The translations under genes and the position numbers were made by a program. Positions 26,201 through 39,343 of a stretch of 64,000 nt of DNA are shown here, in pieces. Source of the stretch: Limonium bicolor (lineage: Eukaryota > Streptophyta > Magnoliopsida > Caryophyllales > Plumbaginaceae); contig CM041783.1 of NCBI GenBank assembly GCA_023374045.1, positions 127,535,503 to 127,599,502 on the forward strand, read 5' to 3'. The notes beneath the pieces are model-generated. The model was given only the letters and a program-made list of their open reading frames with translations, searched no databases and was not told where the DNA came from. Position 1 is the first letter of the stretch, and each line of letters opens with the position of its first letter.

Positions 26201-27590
26201 CCAAGGACAAGCAAGGAAGGTCACTTGAACTTTAAGAAATCAAAAACGTGGAATAAGAATCTACTTTTTGCTTTTAGCATTTTGTTTTTGTCTAGCTAAC
26301 ATGGCCTTGTTTCCTTGCATAATTTCGACAGCTTGGAGGTCAAATGAGACCTAATTCTTTGAATTAAGTATTATAGCACATGGGAAGGTGAGTCACCATG
26401 TCTTATGCCTTTTATAAATTTTTAATGTAAGTTTTATACTAGTTTTTGGACTGAAAATCGGCCCCTATAGAGCACCTTGTTTGACACTGCCTTTAATTGA
26501 TTTAGAGGTCATTTTAACCCTATTTAAGATTCTTAATTCGTGGCATGTCAAAAACTACAAGGTAATTGCGTAAAACGCGTTTTAGTGACACCCGAAGGTG
26601 CGTTTTTGTGCTCTAAGGAAAGTTTGGGAAACAACTTGTCTTTATGAGTTCCAAGTGTTTATAAACACTTATTATAGTAAATAATGATATATTAAGATGT
26701 TACATTGAGTTATATGGGGTTACATCAACCCATGACATAATTTACGGGCCATCGAGACACTCCCGGGCAAAAAAGAGCGTTAAGAAATCCCCCTGAGGTT
26801 TTTGTTGAATTTTGAGAAACCAATTCGTGTGTTCTCTTTAGGATGGTTAGTAATGATGTTAGGAACTCTAAGAATTAATTTTATAGGAGTTCGTGCCACC
26901 TCGGCACTCCTCCGGGCTTTTCGTGCTTTAAGGGGCGTGCGTGAGCACTCCCGAGCGTTTTGCGTTTTTGACTAGATATAGCCTAGGGACTATGTTTGTA
27001 TAGTCATATAATGAGGGTATGACCATTTGGTTTGAGTTTTAGAAGGTCATACAAGGTCATGCTTAATCGCATGTTTCTAAGGCGTTTTACGAACGTTCGT
27101 CTTGTCAAGATGTTTAGTGCGCATCTTTGACCTTTGATGAGTTATTATATCTTCATAATATATACAATAGGTGTAACATAAGTTGTTACATTTATCTAAT
27201 TGTGTATTTCAATTTATTGTAGCATTTATAGTTGCTTAGGCATTCGTAAAGTATTTACGTTGCTCGTTTGTGTACACGTTGGTATTGTTCTTTTCTTGTT
27301 GACGCTCTTTATATCGAGCTAGTTATGCAAGAAGTTTGGTCCTTGTTAATATTTGTACATGAACGTTTGTACGAATATGTTTAGTAAAATTACGCTAGTT
27401 AGCGTTTATGGTAAAACGACTGTTTTTCGTGTCGTTTGCATGCGTGAGTTTGCATGCACACGTGTAATAATATTAATTCACGTAACGTTTGCAAGTATAG
27501 ATTATCATGTGTAACTTAAACGATCTGTTTCTAGATCAATTCTCCATTATTTAATAATAAACAAGTATTAATTAGATTCGGGGTATTTCA
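23256..27590 (-). mobile_element. LTR A1, right part
   Basis: It starts with the duplicated TTTAT and continues LTR A1 to GGGGTATTTCA. It is collinear with 33672-37984. The stretch 23260-25140 is very AT-rich. Removing element B, LTR A1 is about 5.76 kb against 5.81 kb for A2. No gene is seen in it. Confidence 0.93.
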
Positions 27591-27607
27591 ATCTACCCCC
27601 CTTAAAA
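27591..27607 (-). other. Polypurine tract, A body copy 2
   Basis: On the minus strand this is a TTTTTAAGGGGGGTAGAT-type tract abutting LTR A1, as in B and E. Confidence 0.9.
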
Positions 27608-27796
27608 AGGACTTCGCCCCGAAGTCTCATATCTAAGTTCAAATGGTTGTGGGGAATCAAGTTCCTAAGCATCCACAACTCAATTCTATTTTAGGGATCA
27701 AGTCCCAAGTTCCACTACTTCTCAGTTCGTAGTATATATTCAATCATAACATACAGTATAATGAGCATGAAAGGTCATCACCAAAAACCACTTAGT

Positions 27797-27990
27797 GCAG
27801 TGCAACGTAGTGCACGTACTTCATTCATAGCAGTGTAGCAAGGTACAGATCATGCAAACATGGAGTCATTCCAATATAGTATGACGTAGTACACATAATT
27901 TCGTAGTGCCAAAGTAGCTTCAATATAGTGTAACGTAGTACACATAATCCATTCATGCTAGTGTAACGTAGTACACATCATCAAGTAAGA
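27797..27990. repeat. Degenerate repeats around GTAACGTAGTACACAT
   Basis: About five imperfect units of 30-50 bp contain variants of the motif. Only the last three are present in the first A body, from 3446. Confidence 0.65.
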
Positions 27991-29987
27991 GTTCATAGAA
28001 TCACAAAGTCAAACTTGTTCACATACAAATCACAGTGCAACAATACAATGAAAGTGTACTTCCATGCTAAAATGCTAAAACGCGGTAGGCTCTCCCCCCA
28101 TAAAAAGAGGGGTACGCCCCCGTACCCTAGACTATCACAACTTGTCTGGAAATAGTGAGCAATCTTCCCTCTTATTTAAAACTTACGATTAGTTTAAAAG
28201 ATAGCCTCTCGGCTCTAAGATTTTAGGTGGGTATGGCACATATTTTGGTTAAGATATGTGAAATACGTTGTGCATTTCCCTTGAGCTCAGTAGATAATTT
28301 TAACTGATGGGACCACCCGCTTCCGCTGCGCGACTCTGAATAAGTAATGTTCAATCATTTTGGAATAGTCCTAAATGCGCTTCATAGGTGGTATATTTAA
28401 GTTTCTTCATGTTCACATGTAGGGTTGATGAGTTGTGTTCACCATTATTTTTGTTTGATTGTCAATGTTGATCTTGACTGGACTTTTGTCCGTTTACGGG
28501 GTATTGCCCCTAAGAATTCATGCATTCTCTGACATGTTTTATTTTGCATTATCATGCTTTTATATTTGAATCCCGTATGTATGGGTGAAGGTGATCTTCC
28601 ATCTTGTTTGTTGTCAAATTATTCCATGTCTTGTTTAGACTGTCGGATTGATGTGTCGCGGTATGCCACCGCTCCTGATTATCTTGTCTCTTAGTAGCTG
28701 TTAGTTGCAGCATAGCTTGGTATTCTTCGTTGTATATCTTTTTACTGTACGTCGGCTTCCAATAATATTGTAAGGTTTGTCCATCATGTGATGTTCAGGC
28801 ACATGTGATGTATCTTTCATTATCCTTTTTGAGCAAATCTACTACGAGGTTCTTCCTCTATGTGGCATATACTGTAATACAGTTCACATTCCGTTTGATT
28901 TTTCGTCGTTGAGTTCTTTTCCTGTGTTCTTCCCGCTAGTTGCCTTCGCATATGGGGTATCTTCTTGATATATATTATTACTTACTTGTCCAATTTAGGA
29001 TTACTCCTTGTCAAGTCCATATGCTCTCGCACGTTTGGTTGAAGCATTCTTCCTTCCATGGGTCCTTACCCTATTGGTTTACTATATAAATTCATCATTG
29101 ATAGTGGTAGCGTCCTGAGAGTGGGGTTCATCATCTTTATCGGTGTTGCTGATGCATTCAGTGGTTCAGTTGTTGTAAATAGTTGTAGTATTCTTGTTGG
29201 TCTTGACTTTGTCTTCTATTCGTCACCTCTTGTAGCTGTAATCGTCGGCCTTCGGGTCTTGAATAAATTCTGGGGTATATTAATGTTCTTCTCTTTGACC
29301 TTCAGGTCATCATCCCGTGGTTCAGGTATTTGGGTTTACTGTTACCATATTCGGTTTTCATTTTCAATGTAATGTATGAGCTACGGTCGAGCCGTGCATC
29401 TTGTATATATATATAAAGATTTCCTGTTTATATTGATTCACTAATTGTCGGTATTACATACCCGATCTTTTATTGTCTGTTCATTAAGTATACAACAATA
29501 GGGTTCCCGTTAGGGTTTCTAACAAGGTACATATTTCTCACAATTCCAAATGTTTCCACGGTTTATGAATTAACTCATGTGAGTATTAATATAATGTTTC
29601 TACTCTTTACATTTTACCAAGCTTATAGGTAGGTTCCCATTTAATATACTGGGTTTCATCCATAAATAAGGACATGAAAGTCTATCTTTCCCTTCAGATG
29701 GTAATATGGCCATATTTAGAAGGTAGTTTGAGAATACTCCTATTATAGGTAATTGTTTCTTGATCCCATATTTAATTTATTAACATGGTTTGTGGTATAT
29801 TAACTATTAGTATTTCCTTCACAGTTGAGTATTTTTCCGACATACGCTGAGTTGTTTTAGCTATTAAATCTCTTCAGGATAGGTTGGTTAATTTAACTTT
29901 TAACTTACATCCTCAACATCTAATATACTTTTTAGACAAATTTTAGATTAGATTTAAGAACAAATATTTACTTATCATAGAGATATT

Positions 29988-30120
29988 GGTGACCACTTGT
30001 AGGGAGTCTCAGGAATCATCCAACCCTGCCGGGGTCAGCGTTAGTGTCGAACTATCCTTCCACTCCATTTTGTGTTTGGTTTTCCCTTGATCTGACCAGG
30101 ACCAAGTTCGACCTCCCACG
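29988..30120. other. Conserved block shared with B (A copy 2)
   Basis: Second copy of the block described at 5554-5686. Confidence 0.6.
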
Positions 30121-31728
30121 TCAAATATCAAACAACCACATAATTGCAAATTTCCAAATTTTATCTTATCAAGACTTTGTGATGTGGTGATTACAACATT
30201 CTTCCTTGACTGTTATACAACTACTCTAGTAACTGTTGTAACTTACACTCGAAACTAGTGTATTCCTTAATCCCCGGAATTAAATTCCTTTGATCGAATC
30301 ATCAAGCAGGGAAGCCAGTTTTTCTTCTTGGCATAAAAGATAAATTCTTATTAAACATCTAGACACATATTGTCTATTAATTATATTCAGCAATCATTCA
30401 ACTCTAGGACCCATCATACAAGCAATAAATTCAGTTATGGACTTGGATACCTTGAGACATACTCTTCTCTTTAAAAGGCTTTATCTAGTATTTAACTCAT
30501 CAGGGCTTGTTTATTGCATACACCTTGGTTATCACTGCTTGGAAAAAAAGACAGTTATAGTTATTACTAAATCTGGAATAAGACTCTAAGAAAAGTTTTT
30601 ATAACTCATTCTCCAATTAAGGTTCCATAAAGTATTAATTCCTCCGCCTTAAAGCTTGGCCTTTTCTTGTTACATTTAAACTCCATGGATCAGGTGAATC
30701 ATATGTTCAACCTAGGTTAAATATCTATTAATATTAGTACCATTCCTAACTAGGGGTTCCCAGTTTGAATCCTACGGTTTGGTGACAAGACAATCAAAAC
30801 ATATGGTTCATTTCTATCTCTTAGAAACGTGGTTAATCCACCACTCAATGGCTTCCAAAAATAGGTCGCTTAGGTGTATAAAATAGAGGATTTATAATCA
30901 TAGAGATTGGTATATATCGTTAGGAAAGTTCACGTGTAAAATGCTTGTTACAAGTCAAGGGGTATGTTCTCCCCCCCCTTAAAAGTTTAACTTCCACTCA
31001 CCTTTGGTGTATATCCAATTCAAACTATTAGTATAGCTTACACTCCTCCATAGAGAATTATTTGTTACTATGATCATATAAAAAAAATATATTACATTGG
31101 TGTTAGCTTCCTTTGATTTTCTGAGCTCTTTACTGGTATCCACAAATCGAGCTGTCATAAAAGACATATGCTCATATAAATCCATAAGGATAGTGTAGGA
31201 CATGTGTCTCAAAATAGGGTAGGTATATTTTATGATACTTATCCCTCTGAAATATATCAATACTCCTCAAAAGGTTTCAGATTTATAATCTCCCAATCAT
31301 ATATATTTATATATAGCATTTAGTTTTACTACTTTGGTGGTTCTCCTGACTTCAAAATATATGGATTCCAAGTTGTTCTCTTCTCACTGTTTATTAGGAG
31401 TCCAGCATTGTCACTGTAATGATACTAGCTGAGACCCTTGGTATTTGAGCATGTATTACATCCCGTGTTTACTTACGTTGGATGTTTTAGTTGTATAGTG
31501 ATATTTTGTTATGATTTTCTTGATATTATAATTGGTTATTTTTGTAGGACTATTCTGATAGTCATACTTCAAGGTCTCGCACGGTCTTCTCGCGAAGTTA
31601 ATAAGGGATTGTAAGATTTTCCCGTCCCGCACTGGGCAGCAAGCTCAGTGCTTGGGTATCCCATAAAATTCAGTGTTTTTCTCTTCCCGTGTGGGTCTTC
31701 GTTCTCTTTTGTTTGGTCTACTGGAGCA

Positions 31729-31748
31729 GCACTTGTTGTAGCAAGTGC
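31729..31748 (-). other. Conserved leader hairpin, A body copy 2
   Basis: The arms GCACTTG and CAAGTGC with a 6-nt loop are the same as at 7303-7322. Confidence 0.5.
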
Positions 31749-32154
31749 GCCATGCAGGTCGGATCATCATGCAGTGTATGTCCATTGAGATATACTCTTA
31801 TTCCATCATCACTGTATACTTGGCAGTATTGTAAGCTTCTCAAGTTGTCATTGGTATAGCGTCACTGTTATTCGTTGCCAGCTCCCGTGTAAATGACAGT
31901 TGGCGTCGTACGGTCTTCAACAAATCCTTTTCGCCGGTTTAGGTAGTCTTAAGTATTTGTTTTAATGTATTCCTTTTCATGACATCTGCTGTTATTTAGG
32001 CAGGTCATAGTTTGTAGTTACTGTAAGTTTGAACAGTTATTAACGCCCTTCGACGGACCAAGTAAAAACTGACTTTCTATTCCTCACTGTTCTATCACAC
32101 ACCCTGTATCCCAAGGCTAATTTCGGTTGTACTCAGATCTCAGAGCGCAACTAC

Positions 32155-32166
32155 GCTCTGATACCA
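32155..32166 (-). other. Primer-binding site, A body copy 2
   Basis: Minus-strand TGGTATCAGAGC is a perfect initiator-Met site 5 bp from LTR A2. The 7-bp stem CAGAGCG / CGCTCTG overlaps it. Confidence 0.92.
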
Positions 32167-32171
32167 CTTTT

Positions 32172-35100
32172 TGTAACACCCCAACCCGAAATCCAATAAC
32201 CTGAACGATGATAGCTCCCAAAGATAACTAGAAATGCAGCGGAAAATATATACATAACAACGGGTGGTGCTACAACGCCGCTAGTCACCCATGTGACTAA
32301 CAAGGCTAACTCCAATACAACTTACAAATGATGCGGTCTGAGCGCTGAATACAAACCTCTTAAAACAACAAAAGTCGATAATAAACATACAGTACCGTAA
32401 GATGACACCGGTGGTAATAAACCCCTGTCTTAATTCTACCCCACCTACACTCGGTCGGGCAATCTCTTCATTCTTCAGGTACCTGGAATTGTTTAGCCAT
32501 GAAACGGCTCAGCAAAATAATTTGCCGGTATGAAATCATGCAGCCCACAAGCTATTGGGCCACACCAACTATTTTGTCGAATACATGCAAGTCATTTTTA
32601 TAAAGCTGTAAATAAACATCATAACATAATCATAACAAGCATCCATACAAGGATAACAATGTCACACAGAACAAGACGGCAGAAGGTCAAGTTAGATGTC
32701 CTGTATTTAATCATCAGTAGTCAGATCCTCACGATGGGACTAACATGTATATAAGAGTACTTCACAGCAGTGGAGGTATTGTGACCTCGTTAACCTCCTT
32801 CGTGGAGTAAGATAGTCGGGTATGATAAACCCTTAGACGAGATGGGACTCTCGTACATTAGGTGGGTAATGAGTCCCTCAGAAGATAACGTAGTTAACTC
32901 CTGCACTATGGAAAGGTGGGAATCGAACCCTCGAGAGGAATAAAGTCTTCCTCCCCACTCGAACTGTTGGGAATTGAACCCTCGAGAGGAATGAAGTCTT
33001 CCTCCCCACTTGAATTGTTGGGAATCGAACCCTCGAGAGGAATAAAGTCTTCCTCCCCACTTGTACTGTTCCGTCGGGACGTAAATTGTATACGAGACGA
33101 CCTGTGACAGGTACAACTCCGGTAGCATGCATGGCCAGCTCCAACTGGGCTCCTCGTTCTCATAGTATAGAATTGTTAAATGTCACTCAAGGACAATGAT
33201 CAAGAACACAATGTGCATTGTCGGTTGTCATGTTTAGGACAACGACGTTTGTTATAAAGTGAAGTTAGTGAGAAACTTGAGTACAAGTTCTCGGTATAAT
33301 AAAGCGCAGGTATTTATTCCACTGGTAAGGTAGTGTTGTATGCGTGGGACATACACGTTACAGTTAGCAACATCACGCACATAGAATAACACAACAGTGC
33401 ACAAGAGTAATACAACATTTTACAACAATTATCTTGGTCGTTATTTCAAACAACAGATAGCACACAAGCCGGTGTAATCCGGTAGAAAGCAACTGCAAGA
33501 ATTCCATACCGTTCACCGTAGACTGTACTTGTTTAGTTCCGGTCAACGTCTGGTCAACAATGTCCTAGATAGGATTAATCTGAGAGTGTTAATTTATGTA
33601 ACTCTCGTATAATAATTTCATTGATTCATGAAACGATTTCATATTCGTTATTTCACGTGAGGTTTATTTCTTTATACTTAGGTAGTTTCTTTAACCTCTT
33701 TTCCTTATTATTATTTAAGGTATTTATATATTTCCAAAACATGTAGTCCTAATTTATAAGACTTATATTGTGTGGTAATTTTTTAATTACCTCATGATTG
33801 GATGTATAACTTATTTGTTATTCCTTTTGACTTTATCTTAAATCCTTTAATGTTTATAACTATATATTCATGTACCATTTATGTTACATGTTTTACCATT
33901 GTCCAAATGACATAGTAACTTATAATTTTATCAATGACATTTATTGGTCACATGTTAGTTAATTCTCCCCTTAACTTTATTTAAAAAAAATACTATAGCT
34001 CCAAACATTATTTGGTGTTTCCACATTAGATCCCTTATATTCTTTTCCTTTTGATTTACTTGGAAATCGAAAATATATATATTTCATACACATGTATTAT
34101 TTATGATACATATATAATTGTCTAAATAACATAACCACTTCATAAGTTCTCAAATTATTTTTACATGTCACACATGGCATATTTTTCCCATATCTTTTAT
34201 TAATTATAAACTAACCCAATAATATTATTTCTTTTACAAGTAAATTACTTGTACTTGCATACCATATAGTTTTAATTTCATAAATCCTTAAATCATAATT
34301 TTTCTAATTTCTTAAATATCCATATAGGACCTACAAATATTTTTAATCCCATAATTACATCATACTTTTCGGTTATTATGCTATAACCTCATTTATTTCA
34401 TAAACTTTACTTTATACTCCAAAATACATTATATACATAGTTTCATTTCCTTAATTAATAAATTTACTAAACCACCACTATAAATTCGGTAATTATTATT
34501 TGAACACCTTAACTTTTATAATTCACCAATTAGCCACATTCATTTTCGGCTCTACCATGTAATTTCTCATAATTACATTTTTACCTCAAAACTTTATAAA
34601 AGTTACATATTAACTTATAAAATATAGTTTTAATATTTAATATCCTTAATAACCAAGTGGACCCTTATTTTTCCACAAATTGTGAATTCGCCCCATATAA
34701 AATATGGTTTTATATTTAAACTCTTGTAAATTACATATTCACCCCAAAACTTTTATAAACTTAATATTTCATGTCATAAATCATTTTAACTCAAAGTTTT
34801 CGGTCAACTCTTTGACCATAGTCCAATTTCGTACTTAATATATTAATATACTCATAAACTTATATGAATCTCGGCTTTACACCAATCTTTCCATAAATTA
34901 CAAAATAGTCCCAAGACTTTATAATAGTTAATAACTTATAAACTATAGTATAAATATTTAATTCCTCAAAATTTCGGAAGTGAACTTTATAATTCTCTTA
35001 ATTATGGATTCACCCATATTCAACTACAAACTTTCATAATAAGTTTTATAAATTACAAAATAGACCAAAACTTTATAAATTGTTATTTTAAAACTTGTTT

Positions 35101-37984
35101 AAATTATATAAAATTCATAAACTTAATTCCTAACCTTTTATTATATCATATTTATTCCAAAGAGACCTTTTTCTCTCAGCTTTTACCATATATACACCAA
35201 ACTTTCCAAAATTTGCAATTTAGCCACATAACTTAATTAATTAGCCATTTAAGCACTAGTAAAATATTTTTAACTCTCCAAACTTTATAATATAAGTTTA
35301 TATACATAAGTAGCTCATTAAAACATATTCTTCACTGAACCAATTCGGCCATAATTAATAAGATACCATATAGTATATAAAAGTAGATTTATATGTCAAA
35401 ATAATTATACATAAATTCATATGAGTCATATAACTCATGTAAAAATTATTGTAATGTCTTAGATTGATTCTTAGCTCAAAATAGAGCATTTTTACCCTTG
35501 ACCATTCGGTATGATTCAATGTTTATCCTAGGTAGATTTTGTGACACAAAAATGTGTCTTAAGGAGATAAATTTACCATGTATGTTATAGACTATGTTTT
35601 TGGCATATTGTACCATGTAGCTTCGGTTTTAAACACCTAGGAAGGTGTACATAATTTTTACACAATTTTTAAGAGCTTAAATAAGCTTAAAACAATAAAG
35701 GTTTACTTAGTAAACTTACTCCTAAATAAAGGTGGTTAAGTGCTTGAACTCTTCTTGATTCTCCAAGCATTCTCCAAAGGAATCTTGATGCTCCACTTCG
35801 GTTTTATGCAAGAGGTGAAGGTGTTTAGGAGTTAGATCTTTAACAAAGATCTTAAGTAGATTTGTAAGTAGTTTTTCAAGGATTTACCTTAAGCTTTTCT
35901 CCTTAGGATTTCGGCTCACTTAAGGTGGATGAAGAACAAACTTTCCTTCATGAAAATTAAGAAGAAAAGAACCTTAGAAGAAGTAGAAATCGGTTGCACA
36001 CAAAAATGTGCTTTAAGGATTTTCAAGCATGAAAAATACCTTAAGTTAACTTTGAGATGCTCCTTGGATTAATGTTGATTTAGAAAACCTCCTTGGAGTA
36101 TATGTTGATGCCGAATTGCTATGGTTGTGCTAGGAAGAGTTTTACTTCAAGGCTTGACAAGAAATGCTAGGAAATTACCTTAAAGATGAAGATAGAAGTT
36201 AAATCTCCATTAATGGACTTAAGAGATTCAAAGGAAGAAGATGAAAGGAGAAGAGAGGAGCCTTACCAACCGGTTGCAATGTGTGAGAGAAATGAAATTG
36301 CAACCGTAAGTCTTAAGGCATGTTTGCTTGATTTTTGTTTTGTTAATTTTTAATGTCATTTGACTAGTCTTTTCATTAGTTTATTCCATAGGTTATTGGC
36401 TCAATAAATGCCCATGTTATATGCATGTGTTCGGCCATGTGGTGTGACAAGGCAAGGTGGAAGAAAATAATGTGAGCTAGAAGACAAGGAAATTTAGGTA
36501 AGTTTTGTTCCTTTGATTTTTCTATGTTATGCTTGTCTTCTTCTTCTCTTGTAGGTGGACGAATTCAAGGGCATATTGGAGCTTATCAATCGGCAATCAA
36601 GAGCCAAGGACAAGCAAGGAAGGTCACTTGAACTTTAAGAAATCAAAAAGGTGGAATAAGAATCTACTTTTTGCTTTTAGCATTTTGTTTTTGTCTAGCT
36701 AACATGGCCTTGTTTCCTTGCATAATTTCGACAGATTGGAGGTCAAATGAGACCTAAATTCTTTGACATTAAGTATTATAGCACATGGGAAGGTGAGTCA
36801 CCATGTCTTATGCCTTTTATAAATTTTTAATGTAAGTTTTATACTAGTTTTTGGACTGAAAATAGGCCCCTATAGAGCACCTTGTTTGACACTGCCTTTA
36901 ATTGATTTAGAGGGTAATTTTAACCCTATTTAAGATTCTTAATTCGTGGCATGTCAAAAACTACAAGGTAATTGCGTAAAACGCGTTTTAGTGACACCCG
37001 AAGGTGCGTTTTTGTGCTCTAAGGAACTTTTGGGAAATAACTTGTCTTTATGAGTTCCAAGTGTTTATAAACACTTATTATAGTAAATAATGATATATTA
37101 AGATGTTACATTGAGTTATATGGGGTTACATCAACCCATGACATAATTTACGGGCCATCGGGACACTCCCGGGCAAAAAGGAGCGTTAAGAAATCCCCCT
37201 GAGGTTTTTGTTGAATTTTGAGAAACCACTTCGTGTGTTCTCTTTAGGATGGTTAGTAATGATGTTAGGAACTCTAATAATTAATTTTATAGGAGTTCGT
37301 GCCACCTCGGCACTCCTCCGGGCTTTTCGTGCTTTAAGGGGCGTGCGTGAGCACTCCCGAGCGTTTTGCGTTTTTGACTAGATATAGCCTAGGGACTATG
37401 ATTGTATAGTCATATAATGAGGTTATGACCATTTGGTTTTAGTTTTAGAAGGTCATACAAGGTCATGCTTAATCGCATGTTTCTAAGGCGTTTTACACAC
37501 GTTCATCTTGTCAAGATGTTTAGTGCGCATCTTTGACCTTTGATGAGTTATTATATCTTCATAATATATACAATAGGTGTAACATAAGTTGTTACATTTA
37601 TCTAATTGTTTATTTCAATTTATTGTAGCATTTATAGATGCTTAGGCATTCGTAAAGTATTTACGTTGCTCGTTTGTGTACACGTTGGTATTGTTCTTTT
37701 CTTGTTGACGCTCTTTATATCGAGCTAGTTTGGTCCTTGTTGATATTTGTACATGAACGTTTGTACGAATATGTTTAGTAAAATTACGCTAGTTAGCGTT
37801 TATGGTAAAACGACTGTTTTTCGTGTCGTTTGCATGCGTGAGTTTTCATGCGCACGTGTAATAATATTAATTCACTTAACGTTTGCATGTATAGATTAGC
37901 ATGTGTAACTAAAACGATCTGTTTCTAGATCAATTCTCCATTATTTAATAATAAACAAGTATTAATTAGATTCGGGGTATTTCA
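32172..37984 (-). mobile_element. LTR A2, uninterrupted (5.8 kb)
   Basis: It runs from TGTAACACCCCAACCC to GGGGTATTTCA. It shows the empty target site for element B near 33670, the three B-box repeats at 32918-33070 and an AT-rich central part. It is followed by TTCCT, the expected target duplication of the A tandem, which sits in the left LTR of element E. No gene is seen. Confidence 0.95.
32918..33070 (-). repeat. Three 51-bp repeats with B-box motif (LTR A2)
   Basis: Second copy of the array described at 8425-8577, with the same three-unit structure. Confidence 0.75.
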
Positions 37985-38074
37985 TTCCTAATACCATATA
38001 ATAAATTAATATTTAACAGTATTATTTAGGGTTTACTAAAAGAAATCCCCTAAATTAATTTATGTGGTATTTCA
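37985..38074 (-). mobile_element. Element E left LTR, last 90 bp
   Basis: It matches the end of the complete E LTR (61685-61785), starting TTCCTAATACCATATAATAA. The rest of this LTR is separated from it by the family-A insertion and is not in the window. The end reads GTGGTATTTCA, with one change from GGGGTATTTCA. Confidence 0.9.
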
Positions 38075-38092
38075 GTCTACCCCCCTTAAAAG
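38075..38092 (-). other. Polypurine tract of element E
   Basis: On the minus strand this reads TTTTAAGGGGGGTAGAC next to the LTR. From here to 38488 is the 3' untranslated part of E; nothing else is seen there. Confidence 0.9.
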
Positions 38093-38488
38093 GAACTTCG
38101 TCCCGAAGTTTAACACCAACTAATAGCTACTCACACCACTTCAGGTGTGCTGCCAAGAATTACCAGGATGTTCATCCAATTACAATTCCAACCAAAATTC
38201 CATACCAATTCATACCAATTGTAATTTCTCCCACAATCTATTTCCACTCATTTCCATTTCCAAATTCCACGCAAGATTACTCAACATCAGACCAAACCAA
38301 GATTTTTCATACATAGAAATCAAGAATCACACAATGTATAAATCAACTACATACATACACCTCTCCATCATTCTACTAACAAAAAAAAACAGGGCATAAT
38401 CTGGATGAGGTGACGAAGAAAGAGTATGCACTACCCCCCCGAAAAGAGCCAAGGTACGCCCTCGTACCGCTATGAACAAGAACCCATA

Positions 38489-39338
38489 TCATGTGAATAG
38501 GTGTGGGTACTTCACTCTCATGGAGTCCTCAGTCTCCCAAGTAGCTTCTTCAACCCCATGATGCTCCCAAAGAACTTTCACTAGCTTGACTGATCTGTCT
38601 CTCGTTTCCTAGACCTTCGTGTCCAAGATCCGAATGGGAGTCTCCTCATATCTCAGTGTAGGTTCAATCTCCAATCTCTTTGGCTGTAGCACGTGAGAAG
38701 GGTTAGGATCATACTTCTTCAGCTGAGATACATGAAACACGTCATGTACCTTCCCCAACTCCGCTGGTAAATCTAGTCGATATGCTGCTGGGCCCACGCG
38801 CTCCGTAATCCTGTACGGACCAACATACTTAGGGCTTAGCTTTCCTCTCATCCCAAATCTAAAGATGCCTCTCATCGGAGACACTCGTAGGAAAACCATA
38901 TCACTGATCTGAAATTCAAGCTCTCTGGTACGCTGATCCCCGTACGATTTCTGCCTAGACTGCGCCGCCCCCATGTGCTGCTGAATAACTCTGATGTCAT
39001 CCTGCAGTCTCTGAATATACTCCAGACCAAACAAAACTGTCTCAGTAGGGTCACTCCATGATAAAGGTGTCCGACACGGTCTGCCATACAGAGCCTGAAA
39101 TGGTGCCATACCGATAGACGAGTGATAGGAGTTGTTGTAGGAGAACTCTACCAAGTGTAGACGCTCTACCCAACTCCCCTGATAGTCTAAGGCGACCGCT
39201 CTCAACATATCTTCCAGTGTCTGAATCGTCCTCTTGGTCTGCCTATCTGTTTGAGGGTGGAAGGTTGTGCTAAGTTGCAGCTGAGTACCAAATGCCTCCT
39301 GCACCTGACGCCAAAATCTACTAAGGAAACGTGCATCA
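38489..39338 (-). pseudogene. pol: Element E pol: integrase C-terminal half plus chromodomain-like tail
   Basis: This continues the Ty3/gypsy integrase interrupted by the family-C LTR; the codon phase is the same on both sides. It begins at the SDRDARF motif containing the second catalytic Asp, then the HPQTD block. The normal DGQxERT is here DRQTKRT, so the third catalytic residue Glu is Lys (39233-39235). After the LSPKYVGPY and [10 protein letters not shown] blocks comes an in-frame TAG at 38609-38611. The same frame then continues through VLWEHHGVEEATWE, typical of the chromovirus chromodomain-like tail, to TGA at 38489. The element is a Tekay/Del-like chromovirus and cannot integrate on its own. 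The first 11 codons of the open frame that extends to 39376 belong to the inserted LTR. Confidence 0.92.
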
Positions 39339-39343
39339 CGATC
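39339..39343. other. Target-site duplication CGATC (left) of LTR C2
   Basis: CGATC is repeated at 52771-52775 on the other side of the solo LTR and splits the integrase Asp-Arg codons. Confidence 0.95.

Larger units (their letters stand above)
27591..32171 (-). mobile_element. Family-A element body, second copy (non-coding)
   Basis: This complete 4.58-kb body lies between LTRs A1 and A2. No retroviral domain is recognised. The most prominent open frames (29058-29372 plus, 30979-31260 minus) are not matched to any family and are not supported. It begins with a polypurine tract, then degenerate GTAACGTAGTACACAT repeats, the shared block at 29988-30120, the leader hairpin at 31729-31748 and an intact primer site. 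Confidence 0.88.
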
